Below are positions 33,608-43,611 of a DNA stretch of 64,000 nt, piece by piece. Both the position numbers and the translations under genes were made by a program. This stretch comes from Halostella salina (GTDB lineage: Archaea > Halobacteriota > Halobacteria > Halobacteriales > Natronoarchaeaceae): positions 124,001 through 188,000 of the forward strand of contig NZ_RCIH01000005.1 of assembly GCF_003675855.1 (NCBI RefSeq), read 5' to 3'. A model generated the notes under the pieces. It was not told the origin of the DNA. It did no database searches and was given only the letters and a program-made list of their open reading frames with translations. The stretch's first letter is position 1, and every line of letters starts with the position of its first letter.

Positions 33608-34447
33608 ATGACACCCACCGACTGGCTCCTCGATGCCGTCGCTGCAACGACCGACGCCGTCAGGGACGGACTCCACCGACACCGCACGAAGATCGATACC
33701 GAGAACCCGACCGGCGACACGCAGGTCGCCGCCGACGACTGGGTGGACGAGCGCTATCGCGAGGCGTTCGCCGACCGCCCCGAGGTCGGCGCGTACGCAA
33801 GCGAGGAGCGCCAGAACGTGCTCGACGTGGGGTCCGGGTACGGCGTCACGGTCGACCCGCTCGACGGCTCGACGAACCTGCTGTCGAACTCCGTCACCGG
33901 CACCGTCGTCGGCGTGTACGACGCGCCGCTCCCGGCCGGCGGACGTGACCTCGTGGCCGCCGCGCTCGTGCTCTACGGCTCGTACACCACCGTTACGGTG
34001 GCCGACGCGGACGCCGTCACCCGGCACGTCGTCGCCGACGGCGAGGTGGTCGATTCGGATCCGGTCTCGATCCCCGACGACTCGGGCATCTACGGCTGGT
34101 CGGGCGGCCGCGCGGAGGTCGACCCGTCCCTGCGTGACGCGCTGGACGAGGTCGGCGAGACCCACAAGGTCAGGTACAGCGGCGCGATGGTCGCCGACGT
34201 GGGGCAGTTGCTCGCCCACGGCGGCGTCCTCGCCTACCCGTCGCTCGGGTCGCAGCCGGACGGCGTGCTCCGCCTGCAGTACGAGTCCAACCCCGTGGCG
34301 TACATCGTCAAGCGGGCCGGCGGCGCGTCGTCGGCCGGGTCGGGGTCGGTCCTCGACGTGGAGCCGACGGGCCTGCACCAGCGCGTGCCGACCTTCCTTG
34401 GCACGCCCGAACTGGTCGAACGGATGGCGGCGGTGACGGGAGAGTGA
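33608..34447 (+). CDS. fbp: Class I fructose-1,6-bisphosphatase
   Basis: 279 residues. The metal-binding motif VDPLDGSTNLL (Asp83/Asp86) is shared with inositol monophosphatases, but the C-terminal LRLQYESNPVAYIVKRAGGA and the following VEPTGLHQRVPTFLGTPE are diagnostic of class I FBPase. It converts fructose 1,6-bisphosphate to fructose 6-phosphate. Lying 43 nt after ptfB, it probably belongs to the fructose locus and lets part of the imported fructose flow to hexose phosphates, which haloarchaea need for the semi-phosphorylative pathway and glycan synthesis. Confidence 0.9.
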   Translation: MTPTDWLLDAVAATTDAVRDGLHRHRTKIDTENPTGDTQVAADDWVDERYREAFADRPEVGAYASEERQNVLDVGSGYGVTVDPLDGSTNLLSNSVTGTVVGVYDAPLPAGGRDLVAAALVLYGSYTTVTVADADAVTRHVVADGEVVDSDPVSIPDDSGIYGWSGGRAEVDPSLRDALDEVGETHKVRYSGAMVADVGQLLAHGGVLAYPSLGSQPDGVLRLQYESNPVAYIVKRAGGASSAGSGSVLDVEPTGLHQRVPTFLGTPELVERMAAVTGE

Positions 34448-34540
34448 GCGCCGACCCGGTCCGGGACGGAGAGCCGAGGTTTCACGAAACTGGTCGTCAC
34501 CGGCGACGCCACCACGGAGAAACGGACCGCCCGACGCGGC

Positions 34541-34708
34541 TCACAGCTCCTTCCACTCGCCCCCGCAGTCGGGACACTCCCGCACCGTCCACACCTCGGC
34601 CGGGTCGTTCCGGCTCTTGAGCGTCTGCTCGCAGTCGGCGCAGGTGAGCCGTTCGTACGTGTCCTTGAACAGCTCGCCGTCGCGTAGCGCCTTTCGGACG
34701 GATCTCAT
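34541..34708 (-). CDS. Small zinc-ribbon protein
   Basis: 55 residues from ATG 34708. Two CxxC knuckles (CADC and CPDC, 25 residues apart) form a complete rubredoxin-like or zinc-ribbon site; the chain begins with a basic helix (MRSVRKALRDGELF). No other domain. Such small proteins are abundant in haloarchaea and several affect growth or biofilm formation in Haloferax when deleted. The longer reading frame upstream lacks family-like sequence. Confidence 0.75.
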   Translation of the reverse strand: MRSVRKALRDGELFKDTYERLTCADCEQTLKSRNDPAEVWTVRECPDCGGEWKEL

Positions 34709-34795
34709 GGGTGGACGTATGTGACTGCGTGTCAAAAAACCACCCCTGACTTTCGATTCGAAAGGCTTGAACCGGGGTTGTGCGTACTGGTTCAC

Positions 34796-36007
34796 GTGTC
34801 AGGAAGCGACGGGACCGGTCGGACGTTCGCTGGGCGCGGTCGGCTGTTCGGCTCGCTGTGTGCGATGGTGTTTCTCGTCAACCTCGCCCGCGTCGTGTTC
34901 GCGCCGCTCGTCGAGCCGCTGCGAGCGGCGTTCGGGCTCTCCGGCGCGACGGTCGGCCTGGTGGCGACGATGGCGTGGGCCGGGAGCGCGCTGCCGCGCC
35001 TCCCGACGGGCTACCTGCTGACGCGGGTGCCCCGCCACGCCGTGGTGCTCGGGTCGGGCTGCCTGCTGACGGCCGCGGCGGCGCTGACGGCCGTCGCGAA
35101 CTCGTTCGTCGTGCTCGCGGGCGGGGCGTTCCTCATGGGCGTCACCAGCGGCGCGTACTTCGTCGCCGCGAACCCGCTCGTCAGCGAACTGTTCCCCGAC
35201 CGCGTCGGCCGCGCCATCGGCGTCCACGGGATGGCGAGCCAGCTCGCCGCGGTCGTCGCGCCGCTCGGGGTCAGCGGCGTCCTGCTGGTGTCGGACTGGC
35301 GGACGGTGCTGTGGATCGTCAGCGGCGTCGCCGCCGTGACGACGCTCGGCTTCTTCCTCGTCGCGCGCCGGGCCGAGATGCCGGACGCCGGGGCGAAGGA
35401 CCGCGCGATCAAGGCCGCGTTCCTCCGCCAATGGCCGATCATCGTCACCGGCGTCGCGATCATCGGCGCGACGGGCTTCGTCTGGAACGGCGTGTTCAAC
35501 TTCTACGTGACGTACCTCGTGGAGACGAAGTCGTTCGGCGAGCCCGCGGCGCGGAACATGCTGACCCTCGTGTTCGCGGCCGGCGTCCCGGCGTTCGTCG
35601 TGACCGGCCGGATCGCGGACCGCGTTCCGCACGTGCCGCTCATGCTGACTATCCTCGGCGGGTTCATCGCGTGTCTGCTGGCGCTGACCGCCGTCGAGAC
35701 GCTCTGGCCCGTCGTCGCGGTGACGGTCGTGCTGGGCTACGTCGTCCACAGCCTCTTTCCGGCGCTGGACACGTACCTCCTCGACTCGCTCCCCGACGAG
35801 AACCGCGCCAGCGCCTACTCGCTGTACAGCGCGAGCATGATGGTCGTTCAGGCGAGCGGGAGCGTTGCCATCGGCACGATCACCGACGCCGGCGTCGGGT
35901 TCGACGCGCTGTACCGCGGCTTCGCCGTCGGGCTGGTCGCTATCCTGGTCGTCCTCGTCTCGCTGTACGCGTTCGACAGGCTGCCGAGCGAGGCGGTCAC
36001 GGCCTGA
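34796..36007 (+). CDS. MFS transporter (nitrate/cyanate-permease-like)
   Basis: 403 residues from the GTG giving MSGSDGTGRTFAG. Twelve hydrophobic segments in two six-helix halves. The first inter-helix loop RLPTGYLLTRVPRH corresponds to the MFS motif A; GVTSGAYFVAANPLVSELFP and IGVHGMASQLAAVVAP fit the NNP/CynX-like branch. Substrate not predictable; no nitrate genes are nearby. An earlier ATG (34721) would put an atypical polar extension before the first helix. Confidence 0.85.
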   Translation: MSGSDGTGRTFAGRGRLFGSLCAMVFLVNLARVVFAPLVEPLRAAFGLSGATVGLVATMAWAGSALPRLPTGYLLTRVPRHAVVLGSGCLLTAAAALTAVANSFVVLAGGAFLMGVTSGAYFVAANPLVSELFPDRVGRAIGVHGMASQLAAVVAPLGVSGVLLVSDWRTVLWIVSGVAAVTTLGFFLVARRAEMPDAGAKDRAIKAAFLRQWPIIVTGVAIIGATGFVWNGVFNFYVTYLVETKSFGEPAARNMLTLVFAAGVPAFVVTGRIADRVPHVPLMLTILGGFIACLLALTAVETLWPVVAVTVVLGYVVHSLFPALDTYLLDSLPDENRASAYSLYSASMMVVQASGSVAIGTITDAGVGFDALYRGFAVGLVAILVVLVSLYAFDRLPSEAVTA

Positions 36008-36142
36008 TCGTGGTTGCTCCCGCCACGTACCGATGTCTGCCGGTACCGGTGCTGGCGAGCACCGGGACGCAGTGAGAGCAACTCCCAGACGACGCGACCG
36101 CGAGTCGCCGCCGTTTTCATCGTGTAGACCAAGCCGTGTCTG

Positions 36143-37249
36143 ATGGAGTACGTTCAGGAGCGGATCACGACGCTCCACGCGTTCGACGACCCGACGCCGG
36201 CGGCCCCGACCGACCGGAGCGCGGTCGTCGTCCCGATGACCGACCGGGAGCACGCCGGACTGGCCGCCGAGCACGTCCTGACGACGCTCGCCGAGGTCGA
36301 CCCCGCCCGGGTCGTCGTCCCTCTCCGTGCGCCCGCCGACCGCGTCCCGGCGTTCGTGGAGTGGCTCGACACCTTCGACGCGCCGACCGAACTGCTGTGG
36401 TGCAACGCGCCCGGCGTCGAGGCGGTGCTCGACGACGCCGGCCTCGACGACGGCTTCGGCAAGGGCCGGGACGTGTGGCTGGCGCTCGGCGTCGCGAGCG
36501 AAACCGCCGACTACGTCGCGGTCCACGACGCCGACGCGACGACGTACTCTGCGAGCCACGTCCCGCGCCTGCTCGCGCCGCTCGCCGACGGCCACGCGTT
36601 CTCGAAGGGGTACTACGCCCGCGTGGAGAACGGCCGGCTGTACGGCCGGCTGTTCCGGCTGTTCTACGCGCCGCTGGTGCGCGCGCTCGCCGACGCCCAC
36701 GACGTGCCGGTGCTCGACTACCTCGCCGCGTTCCGCTACGCGCTCGCCGGCGAGTTCGCCATGACCGCCGACCTCGCGCGGGACCTCCGCGCCCAGCGCG
36801 CCTGGGGGCTGGAGGTCGGCACGCTCGGCGACGCGTTCGAACACGCCGGCTTCGCCGGCACCGCACAGGTCGACCTGGGTCGCCACGAGCACGACCACCG
36901 TTCTGTTTCGGGTCCGACGGGGCTTGCCGACATGGCCCGACAGGTCGGCGCGGCGCTGTTCCGGGTCGTCGAGGCGGGCGGCGTCTCCCCCGACTACGGG
37001 ACGCTGCCCGAACGCTACCGCGACGCCGCCGGGGCGCTCGTCCGCCAGTACGCCGCCGACGCGTCGTTCAACGGCCTCGACTACGACCCGGCGGCCGAGC
37101 GCGAGCAGGTGGCGGCGTACGCCGACGCGGTCGAGGAACCGGGCGCGGACGACCGCCTGCCCGCGTGGTCCGAGACGGCGATCGCGCCCGAGACGGTCGC
37201 CGGCGCCTCCGCCGAGGCGATCGAGCGCGTGACCGGCGGGGGCCGCTGA
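36143..37249 (+). CDS. GT81-like glycosyltransferase (glucosyl- or mannosyl-3-phosphoglycerate synthase type)
   Basis: 368 residues. The layout MEYVQERITTLHAF, SAVVVPMTDRE, FGKGRDVWLALG and the metal-binding YVAVHDADATTYS matches the GpgS/MpgS (GT81) family, which transfers a sugar from a nucleotide donor to 3-phosphoglycerate, usually on the way to compatible solutes. No partner phosphatase gene is adjacent, so the acceptor remains uncertain. A TATA-like CCGTTTTCAT about 27 nt upstream supports the ATG at 36143. Confidence 0.85.
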   Translation: MEYVQERITTLHAFDDPTPAAPTDRSAVVVPMTDREHAGLAAEHVLTTLAEVDPARVVVPLRAPADRVPAFVEWLDTFDAPTELLWCNAPGVEAVLDDAGLDDGFGKGRDVWLALGVASETADYVAVHDADATTYSASHVPRLLAPLADGHAFSKGYYARVENGRLYGRLFRLFYAPLVRALADAHDVPVLDYLAAFRYALAGEFAMTADLARDLRAQRAWGLEVGTLGDAFEHAGFAGTAQVDLGRHEHDHRSVSGPTGLADMARQVGAALFRVVEAGGVSPDYGTLPERYRDAAGALVRQYAADASFNGLDYDPAAEREQVAAYADAVEEPGADDRLPAWSETAIAPETVAGASAEAIERVTGGGR

Positions 37250-37296
37250 CCGGCGCTCCCGGAAGCCTCATTCGGGGGGCCGCGCATGGGGACGGT

Positions 37297-37767
37297 ATGG
37301 ATACCGACGACGAGGCCGCCGCGCCGACCCACGACGAACTCGCGGGGGTCGTCGACCTGTTCGGCGCGCTGACCCGCGAGGAACTCCGGACGGCGCTGTC
37401 CGAACTGGCCTACCGCCGCGGCGACGAGTTCGACGCAGACGACGCCGACGACGCGATCGATTCGGGCGTCGAGGCGTACGCGCTCGTCGAGCACGACGGC
37501 CTGCTGGTCGCCGGTCCGACGGCGTTCCCGACGCTCCCGCCGAACGCCGAGGACCTCCCCCACATCATGGACGTCGACGAGCGGAGCGTCGACCGCGCGG
37601 CGCTCGGCGAGGCGGTCCGCGAGCGCGTGGCGGCGGACGCCGACGCGGCGCTGGCCGGCGACGACGAGGAGCGGATCGCGGCCCTGCTCGACGTCTGCTA
37701 CGACGTGGAGGCGTGGGCCCCGGTGTCGCTCGACGGGACGCGGGCACGTCTGGACCGGCGACTCTAA
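37297..37767 (+). CDS. Conserved haloarchaeal protein (DUF7109-like)
   Basis: 156 residues, very acidic, no membrane helix or cysteine motif apart from one Cys. Helical N-terminal half (ELAGVVDLFGALTREELRTAL) looks like a small helix-turn-helix-like bundle, followed by a segment rich in Asp and Ala. Function unknown. It lies 47 nt downstream of the glycosyltransferase and 30 nt upstream of the NUDIX gene, so the three may form one transcript. Confidence 0.78.
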   Translation: MDTDDEAAAPTHDELAGVVDLFGALTREELRTALSELAYRRGDEFDADDADDAIDSGVEAYALVEHDGLLVAGPTAFPTLPPNAEDLPHIMDVDERSVDRAALGEAVRERVAADADAALAGDDEERIAALLDVCYDVEAWAPVSLDGTRARLDRRL

Positions 37768-37797
37768 GGGGAGTCGGGCCCGAACCCCTATCAGGAG

Positions 37798-38388
37798 ATG
37801 CAACTGGACCTGGCCCGCGTCGCCGAGCACGCCCCGCGGCGGGTGACCGGCGAGAAGTACGACGCCGCCGTGCTCATCCCGGTCGTCGAGCGGGACGGCG
37901 AGGCACACCTCCTCTTCACGAAGCGGGCCGAACACCTGGGCGAGCATCCCGGGCAGATGAGCTTCCCGGGGGGCGGGCGCGAACCCGAGGACGACGGGCT
38001 GCGGGCGACCGCGCTCCGCGAGGCCGACGAGGAGATCGGTCTCCGGGCCGACGAGACCGAGGTCATGGGGCAGATAGACGACATCCGGACGATCACCGAG
38101 TACTCGGTGACGCCCTTCGTCGCCCGCGTCCCCGACCGCGAGTACGTCCCGAACGACGACGAGGTTGCCGAGATCGCGGTGCTGCCGGTCGCGGCCATGC
38201 TCGACGGGGACAACTACGACCACGAGCGCCGCGACCACCCCCACTACGGCGAGGTCGTGATCCACTACTTCCGGGTGGACGGCTACACCGTCTGGGGGGC
38301 GACCGGCCGCATCGTCGTCGACTTCTTCGAGCTGACGACCGACTGGCGCGCGCCCGAGCGGATCGACCCCGATTCGCGGGCCGACTGA
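37798..38388 (+). CDS. CoA-pyrophosphatase-type NUDIX hydrolase
   Basis: 196 residues. The NUDIX box ends TALREADEEIGL, and the upstream LLFTKRAEHLGEHPGQMSFPGG is the UPF0035 signature of the CoA-diphosphatase branch (NudL/PCD1-type). Such enzymes cleave CoA or oxidised CoA to phosphoadenosine and phosphopantetheine. Full length for the group. Position following two less characterised genes suggests a small operon. Confidence 0.9.
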   Translation: MQLDLARVAEHAPRRVTGEKYDAAVLIPVVERDGEAHLLFTKRAEHLGEHPGQMSFPGGGREPEDDGLRATALREADEEIGLRADETEVMGQIDDIRTITEYSVTPFVARVPDREYVPNDDEVAEIAVLPVAAMLDGDNYDHERRDHPHYGEVVIHYFRVDGYTVWGATGRIVVDFFELTTDWRAPERIDPDSRAD

Positions 38389-38485
38389 GCGCCGGTGGAT
38401 GTGTCCAGAAGCGGCGCGACGCGGCTCCGCGGAGCTTCGCCCCGAACGATACCCTTTTGCGCGTCGCTCTCCCAGTACGGTCCAC

Positions 38486-38527
38486 ATGGTCGCACAGACG
38501 ATGGATCGCGTTCCGCGCGGACGATAG
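38486..38527 (+). other. Possible short upstream ORF (13 codons)
   Basis: ATG at 38486 reads MVAQTMDRVPRGR then TAG. A TATA-like TACCCTTTT lies about 30 nt upstream, so this would be the first start codon on the transcript that leads to the gene at 38555. A second 7-codon reading frame (38539-38562, MRGDRRC) ends across that gene's start. Both may be chance. Confidence 0.3.
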
Positions 38528-38554
38528 TTCTCCCTGCATGAGAGGTGACCGCCG

Positions 38555-39340
38555 ATGCTGACCAGCGCCGAGACCGCCCTTGCCGGCCTCGACGCAGTCG
38601 CGCTGAAACCGTCGGAGTGTCGCGTCGAGCGAGCGGCGGAGCTGCCGGTCGACACCGTCGCCGTCGACTACGAGGGCCGGGACCACCTCCCGGACGCCGA
38701 GACGCTCGCGGCGCTGGCCGCGGACCGCGAGGTGCTCGTCACCACGCCGGTCCGGGCCGACGGGTTCGACCCGCTCGGCGACGACTCGCTCTCCGACGGC
38801 CTCCCCGACGGCGTCCGGCGCGTCCTCGTCGCGGGCCACCCCGCCTACCTGAGCGAGGCGGAGGCGGCCCGCGCCGTCGCGCCGCGCCTCGGCGAGGCCG
38901 TCGAGCGCTTCCCGGACGCCTGGGTCGGCACCGAGGGCGTCGAGCGCATCGCGCTGGCGGCGGGCGGCACCCAGTACGAACTGCTCTCCCGAACGACCGA
39001 ACGTGACCTGCGCGCCCTGCGCGACGCCGGGCTCGCCGAGGAGGTGGCGGTGTACGCGCCGACCGTGCTCACCGACGACGAGGACGCCGTCCTCGACGCG
39101 GTCGGCGACTACGCCGCGCGCCGCAAGCCGGTGGCGCGGGCGCTCCCCGACGGCGCACCGACCGACAGCGCCGCCACGGGCCGCGCCCGCGAGGTGCTGT
39201 CGAAGGCCGTCCGGGACTACGCGCTGGTCGGCTCCCGCGAGACAGTCCGCGAGCGCGTCGCCGACCTGAAGGACGCCGGCGCGACGACCGTCGTCGGCTA
39301 CCCCGCCCGCGGCGTCGACGCGTTCGCCGGCGGCGCGTAG
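38555..39340 (+). CDS. Conserved haloarchaeal protein (DUF7388-like), luciferase-like C-terminus
   Basis: 261 residues, alternating beta/alpha pattern suggesting a TIM-barrel. The C-terminal part ALVGSRETVRERVADLKDAG resembles the end of F420-dependent luciferase-like oxidoreductases, but the flavin or F420-binding N-terminal motifs are not evident. I therefore keep it as uncharacterised. The start overlaps a 7-codon upstream reading frame. The promoter appears to lie around 38451-38459, leaving an unusual leader of about 75 nt. Confidence 0.78.
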   Translation: MLTSAETALAGLDAVALKPSECRVERAAELPVDTVAVDYEGRDHLPDAETLAALAADREVLVTTPVRADGFDPLGDDSLSDGLPDGVRRVLVAGHPAYLSEAEAARAVAPRLGEAVERFPDAWVGTEGVERIALAAGGTQYELLSRTTERDLRALRDAGLAEEVAVYAPTVLTDDEDAVLDAVGDYAARRKPVARALPDGAPTDSAATGRAREVLSKAVRDYALVGSRETVRERVADLKDAGATTVVGYPARGVDAFAGGA

Positions 39341-39508
39341 CCCGGCACTCGCCGTCCGACCCGACTGGCTTGCAGCGGTGCGTCCGTCCCGGGGACTGGT
39401 ACAACGCGGACGGTCCCGGAGAACTGGCCGACCCGTGGTGGACCCGGTGACGGATCGTCTCCCGAGGGGTTCACAAACCCAATAAAACGCTTTCCGTGGC
39501 ACGAAGAC

Positions 39509-39533
39509 TTCATTATGAATAGACAATCTTAAC
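39509..39533 (+). promoter_or_regulatory. katG promoter with an 11-bp palindrome
   Basis: TATA-like ATCTTAAC (39526-39533) is centred 25 nt before the katG ATG. Immediately upstream is the perfect palindrome TTCATTATGAA (39509-39519), well placed for an oxidative-stress regulator. The 39341-39508 stretch otherwise holds nothing recognisable. Confidence 0.5.
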
Positions 39534-39542
39534 AGGCGATAG

Positions 39543-41696
<2,154 letters not shown>

Positions 41697-41715
41697 ACTG
41701 AGCGCAGCGACCCGG

Positions 41716-41721
41716 TTTTTT
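41716..41721 (+). terminator. Poly-T terminator after katG
   Basis: Six Ts preceded by GC-rich CGACCCGG 20 nt after the katG stop, typical of archaeal intrinsic termination. Confidence 0.5.
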
Positions 41722-41784
41722 CTGCCGCGATTTCCGCGCGACGACGGCGCTACGTCCAAGTACCTGCCGGCCGCACCGTCACGC

Positions 41785-42894
41785 ATGACACACGTTGCAG
41801 TCGTGGGCGGCGGCGCGGTCGGCGCGACGGCCGCGTACGACCTGGCCGAGCGGGGCGCGGACGTGACGCTGTTCGAGCGCGGCGAGATAGCGAGCGGCAG
41901 CACCGGCCGCGCCGCGGGCATCGTGTACGACGCCTTCGCCGAGGACGTGGACGCCCGCGTGGCCGACCGCGCGGTCGAGCGGTTCCGCGAGTTCTCCGGC
42001 GAGGGCGACTTCGCGTTCCGCGAGACGCCGTACGTCTGGCTCGCCCGCGAGGGCGACGAGAAGCGTGCGAGCGCTATCCGCGAGCAGGTGCCCCGGATGC
42101 GGGACCACGGCCGGGACGTCTCCCTGCTGGACGCCGACGAACTGGCGGCGGAGTGGTCCGCGCTCCGGACCGACGACGTGGCGGTCGCCGCGGTCGCGCG
42201 GGACGCGGGGCGGGTGTATCCCGAGACGTACCCCCCGCTGCTCGCGTCGAAGGCCGAGGCCGCCGGTGCGAGCGTCGAGCCGAACGCCGTCGCGAGCGTG
42301 ACGACCGATCCGGTGGGCGTCGCGGTCGACGGCGAGGACCGCGCGTTCGACGCGGTGCTCGTCGCCGCCGGCGCGCACACGAAGCGGCTGCTCGCCGAGG
42401 CCGGCGTTTCGGTCGCGCTGAAGCCGTACCGCGTGCAGGCGCTGACGACCGCCGACGGCCCGGACGTGCCGCTGACCTACGACGCGACGGGCGGGTTCTA
42501 CCTCCGGCCGTACGGCGACGGCCTGCTCGCCGGCGACGGGACGGAGGAGTTCGAGAGCGACCCGGACGACTGGGCGCGCGACGCCGACGACGCGTTCGTC
42601 GAAGCGACCCGCGAGGGGATCGCCGCCCGGACGGGCGACGACGTGGACGTGACGGAGGCGTGGGCCGGCCTCTGCTGTGCGACGCCGGACCGCGACCCCC
42701 TGCTGGGCGAGGTCCGGGACGGCCTGTTCGTCGCCTGCGGGTTCCAGGGCCACGGGTTCATGCGCGCCCCGGCGCTGGCCGAGGCGGTCGCGGAGCAGGT
42801 GCTCGGCGGCGAGGGGGTCCCGGCGTTCGACCCGACGCGCTTCACCGGCGACGAGGAGTTCGAAATCGTCGAGGGGATGACCGTCGAGGAGTAA
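41785..42894 (+). CDS. FAD-dependent oxidoreductase of the DadA/glycine oxidase family
   Basis: 369 residues. N-terminal FAD-binding Rossmann motif VAVVGGGAVGATAAYDLAER with the acidic ribose-binding residue in LFER, the GSTGRAAGIV flavin segment, and a C-terminal CGFQGHGFMRAPALAEAVAE closing the FAD site. This is the DAO fold (D-amino acid dehydrogenase, sarcosine or glycine oxidase). The substrate cannot be read from the sequence. The start is 6 codons before the motif, as usual. Confidence 0.92.
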   Translation: MTHVAVVGGGAVGATAAYDLAERGADVTLFERGEIASGSTGRAAGIVYDAFAEDVDARVADRAVERFREFSGEGDFAFRETPYVWLAREGDEKRASAIREQVPRMRDHGRDVSLLDADELAAEWSALRTDDVAVAAVARDAGRVYPETYPPLLASKAEAAGASVEPNAVASVTTDPVGVAVDGEDRAFDAVLVAAGAHTKRLLAEAGVSVALKPYRVQALTTADGPDVPLTYDATGGFYLRPYGDGLLAGDGTEEFESDPDDWARDADDAFVEATREGIAARTGDDVDVTEAWAGLCCATPDRDPLLGEVRDGLFVACGFQGHGFMRAPALAEAVAEQVLGGEGVPAFDPTRFTGDEEFEIVEGMTVEE

Positions 42895-42915
42895 GGCGGC
42901 CGCCTCAGGCGAGGA

Positions 42916-43344
42916 TCAGGCGTCGTCCGGGTCGACGGTCGTCTCGACCGCCGCGGAGCCGTCGTCGGACTCGGCTTTCGGGAGGTGGACGTGGAGTTCG
43001 CCCGTGTCGGTCAGCGTCGCCGTCGCGCTCTCGGCGTCGACGTTCACGCCGTCAGGAAGCTTCGCCCGGCCGTCGAGCGAGAGTCCGCGCCCGGGGAACA
43101 GCATCTCGAACCCCTCGTGGTAGTCGCGGAACCGGTCGACGCGGACCAGCACCGCGCCATCGGCGAAGCGCACCTGCACGTCGCTCCCCGTCGCCCCCGG
43201 CGCGTCGAACACGACGAGGACGGCGTCGTCGCTCTCCAGTACGTCCGCGGCGAGTGACCGCGATTCCTGCAGGCGACTGGTCGCCCGGCCGACCTGCTTG
43301 ACCACGGTGTCGGTCACCGACTTGCCGATCTCTCGTAGGGTCAT
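42916..43344 (-). CDS. Hsp20/alpha-crystallin-like small heat shock protein
   Basis: 142 residues. The beta-rich core (about 38-115) follows the pattern of an alpha-crystallin domain: AVLVVFDAPGATGSDVQVRF, then LDGRAKLPDGVNVDAESATA and LTDTGELHVHLPK, where the DGELxVxxPK ending is typical. An N-terminal amphipathic helix and short acidic tail flank it. Likely a holdase chaperone. A minus-strand TATA-like GATTTAGG near 43373 gives a leaderless start at 43344, overlapping the end region of the next upstream gene. Confidence 0.82.
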   Translation of the reverse strand: MTLREIGKSVTDTVVKQVGRATSRLQESRSLAADVLESDDAVLVVFDAPGATGSDVQVRFADGAVLVRVDRFRDYHEGFEMLFPGRGLSLDGRAKLPDGVNVDAESATATLTDTGELHVHLPKAESDDGSAAVETTVDPDDA

Positions 43345-43384
43345 TGACCGATCCTACGTCGTCCAGCCGCCTAAATCCTGCGCG

Positions 43385-43543
43385 CTACAGTTCGATGAGT
43401 TCGAGCCCCTCGGTCTCCGCACAGTACGGGCAGACGAGGTCGTCCAAGCCGAGGTCCTCGGGCACGTCGTACGTGTAGTGGTTCTCGAACATGTCCAGCT
43501 CGCAGTCGTCGTTGGTACACTTGATCTCCTCGGTCTTCGGCAT
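43385..43543 (-). CDS. Small double-zinc-knuckle protein (DUF7559-like)
   Basis: 52 residues: MPKTEEIKCTNDDCELDMFE, then a central acidic part and VCPYCAETEG. Cysteines at 9, 14, 38 and 41 make a plausible four-Cys zinc ribbon. A TATA-like CCCTTTTCC at about 43564-43573 on the minus strand supports the ATG at 43543. No function known; conserved small proteins of this kind are common in haloarchaea. Confidence 0.75.
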   Translation of the reverse strand: MPKTEEIKCTNDDCELDMFENHYTYDVPEDLGLDDLVCPYCAETEGLELIEL

Positions 43544-43611
43544 ACCCGTCCGTTCGCGTGCGACGGAAAAGGGGCTTACGGAGGGCGAAACCCGGCCGAA
43601 CCCGGCTGTCG

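Noticed and set aside
36136-37767. 543-codon plus-strand frame
   Set aside because: Only its last 157 codons (from ATG 37297) have haloarchaeal protein composition; the first part is an out-of-frame, Arg-rich shadow of the glycosyltransferase gene.
39298-39513. 71-codon minus-strand frame upstream of katG
   Set aside because: Overlaps the end of the DUF7388-like gene, has no recognisable sequence, and would begin inside the katG promoter palindrome.
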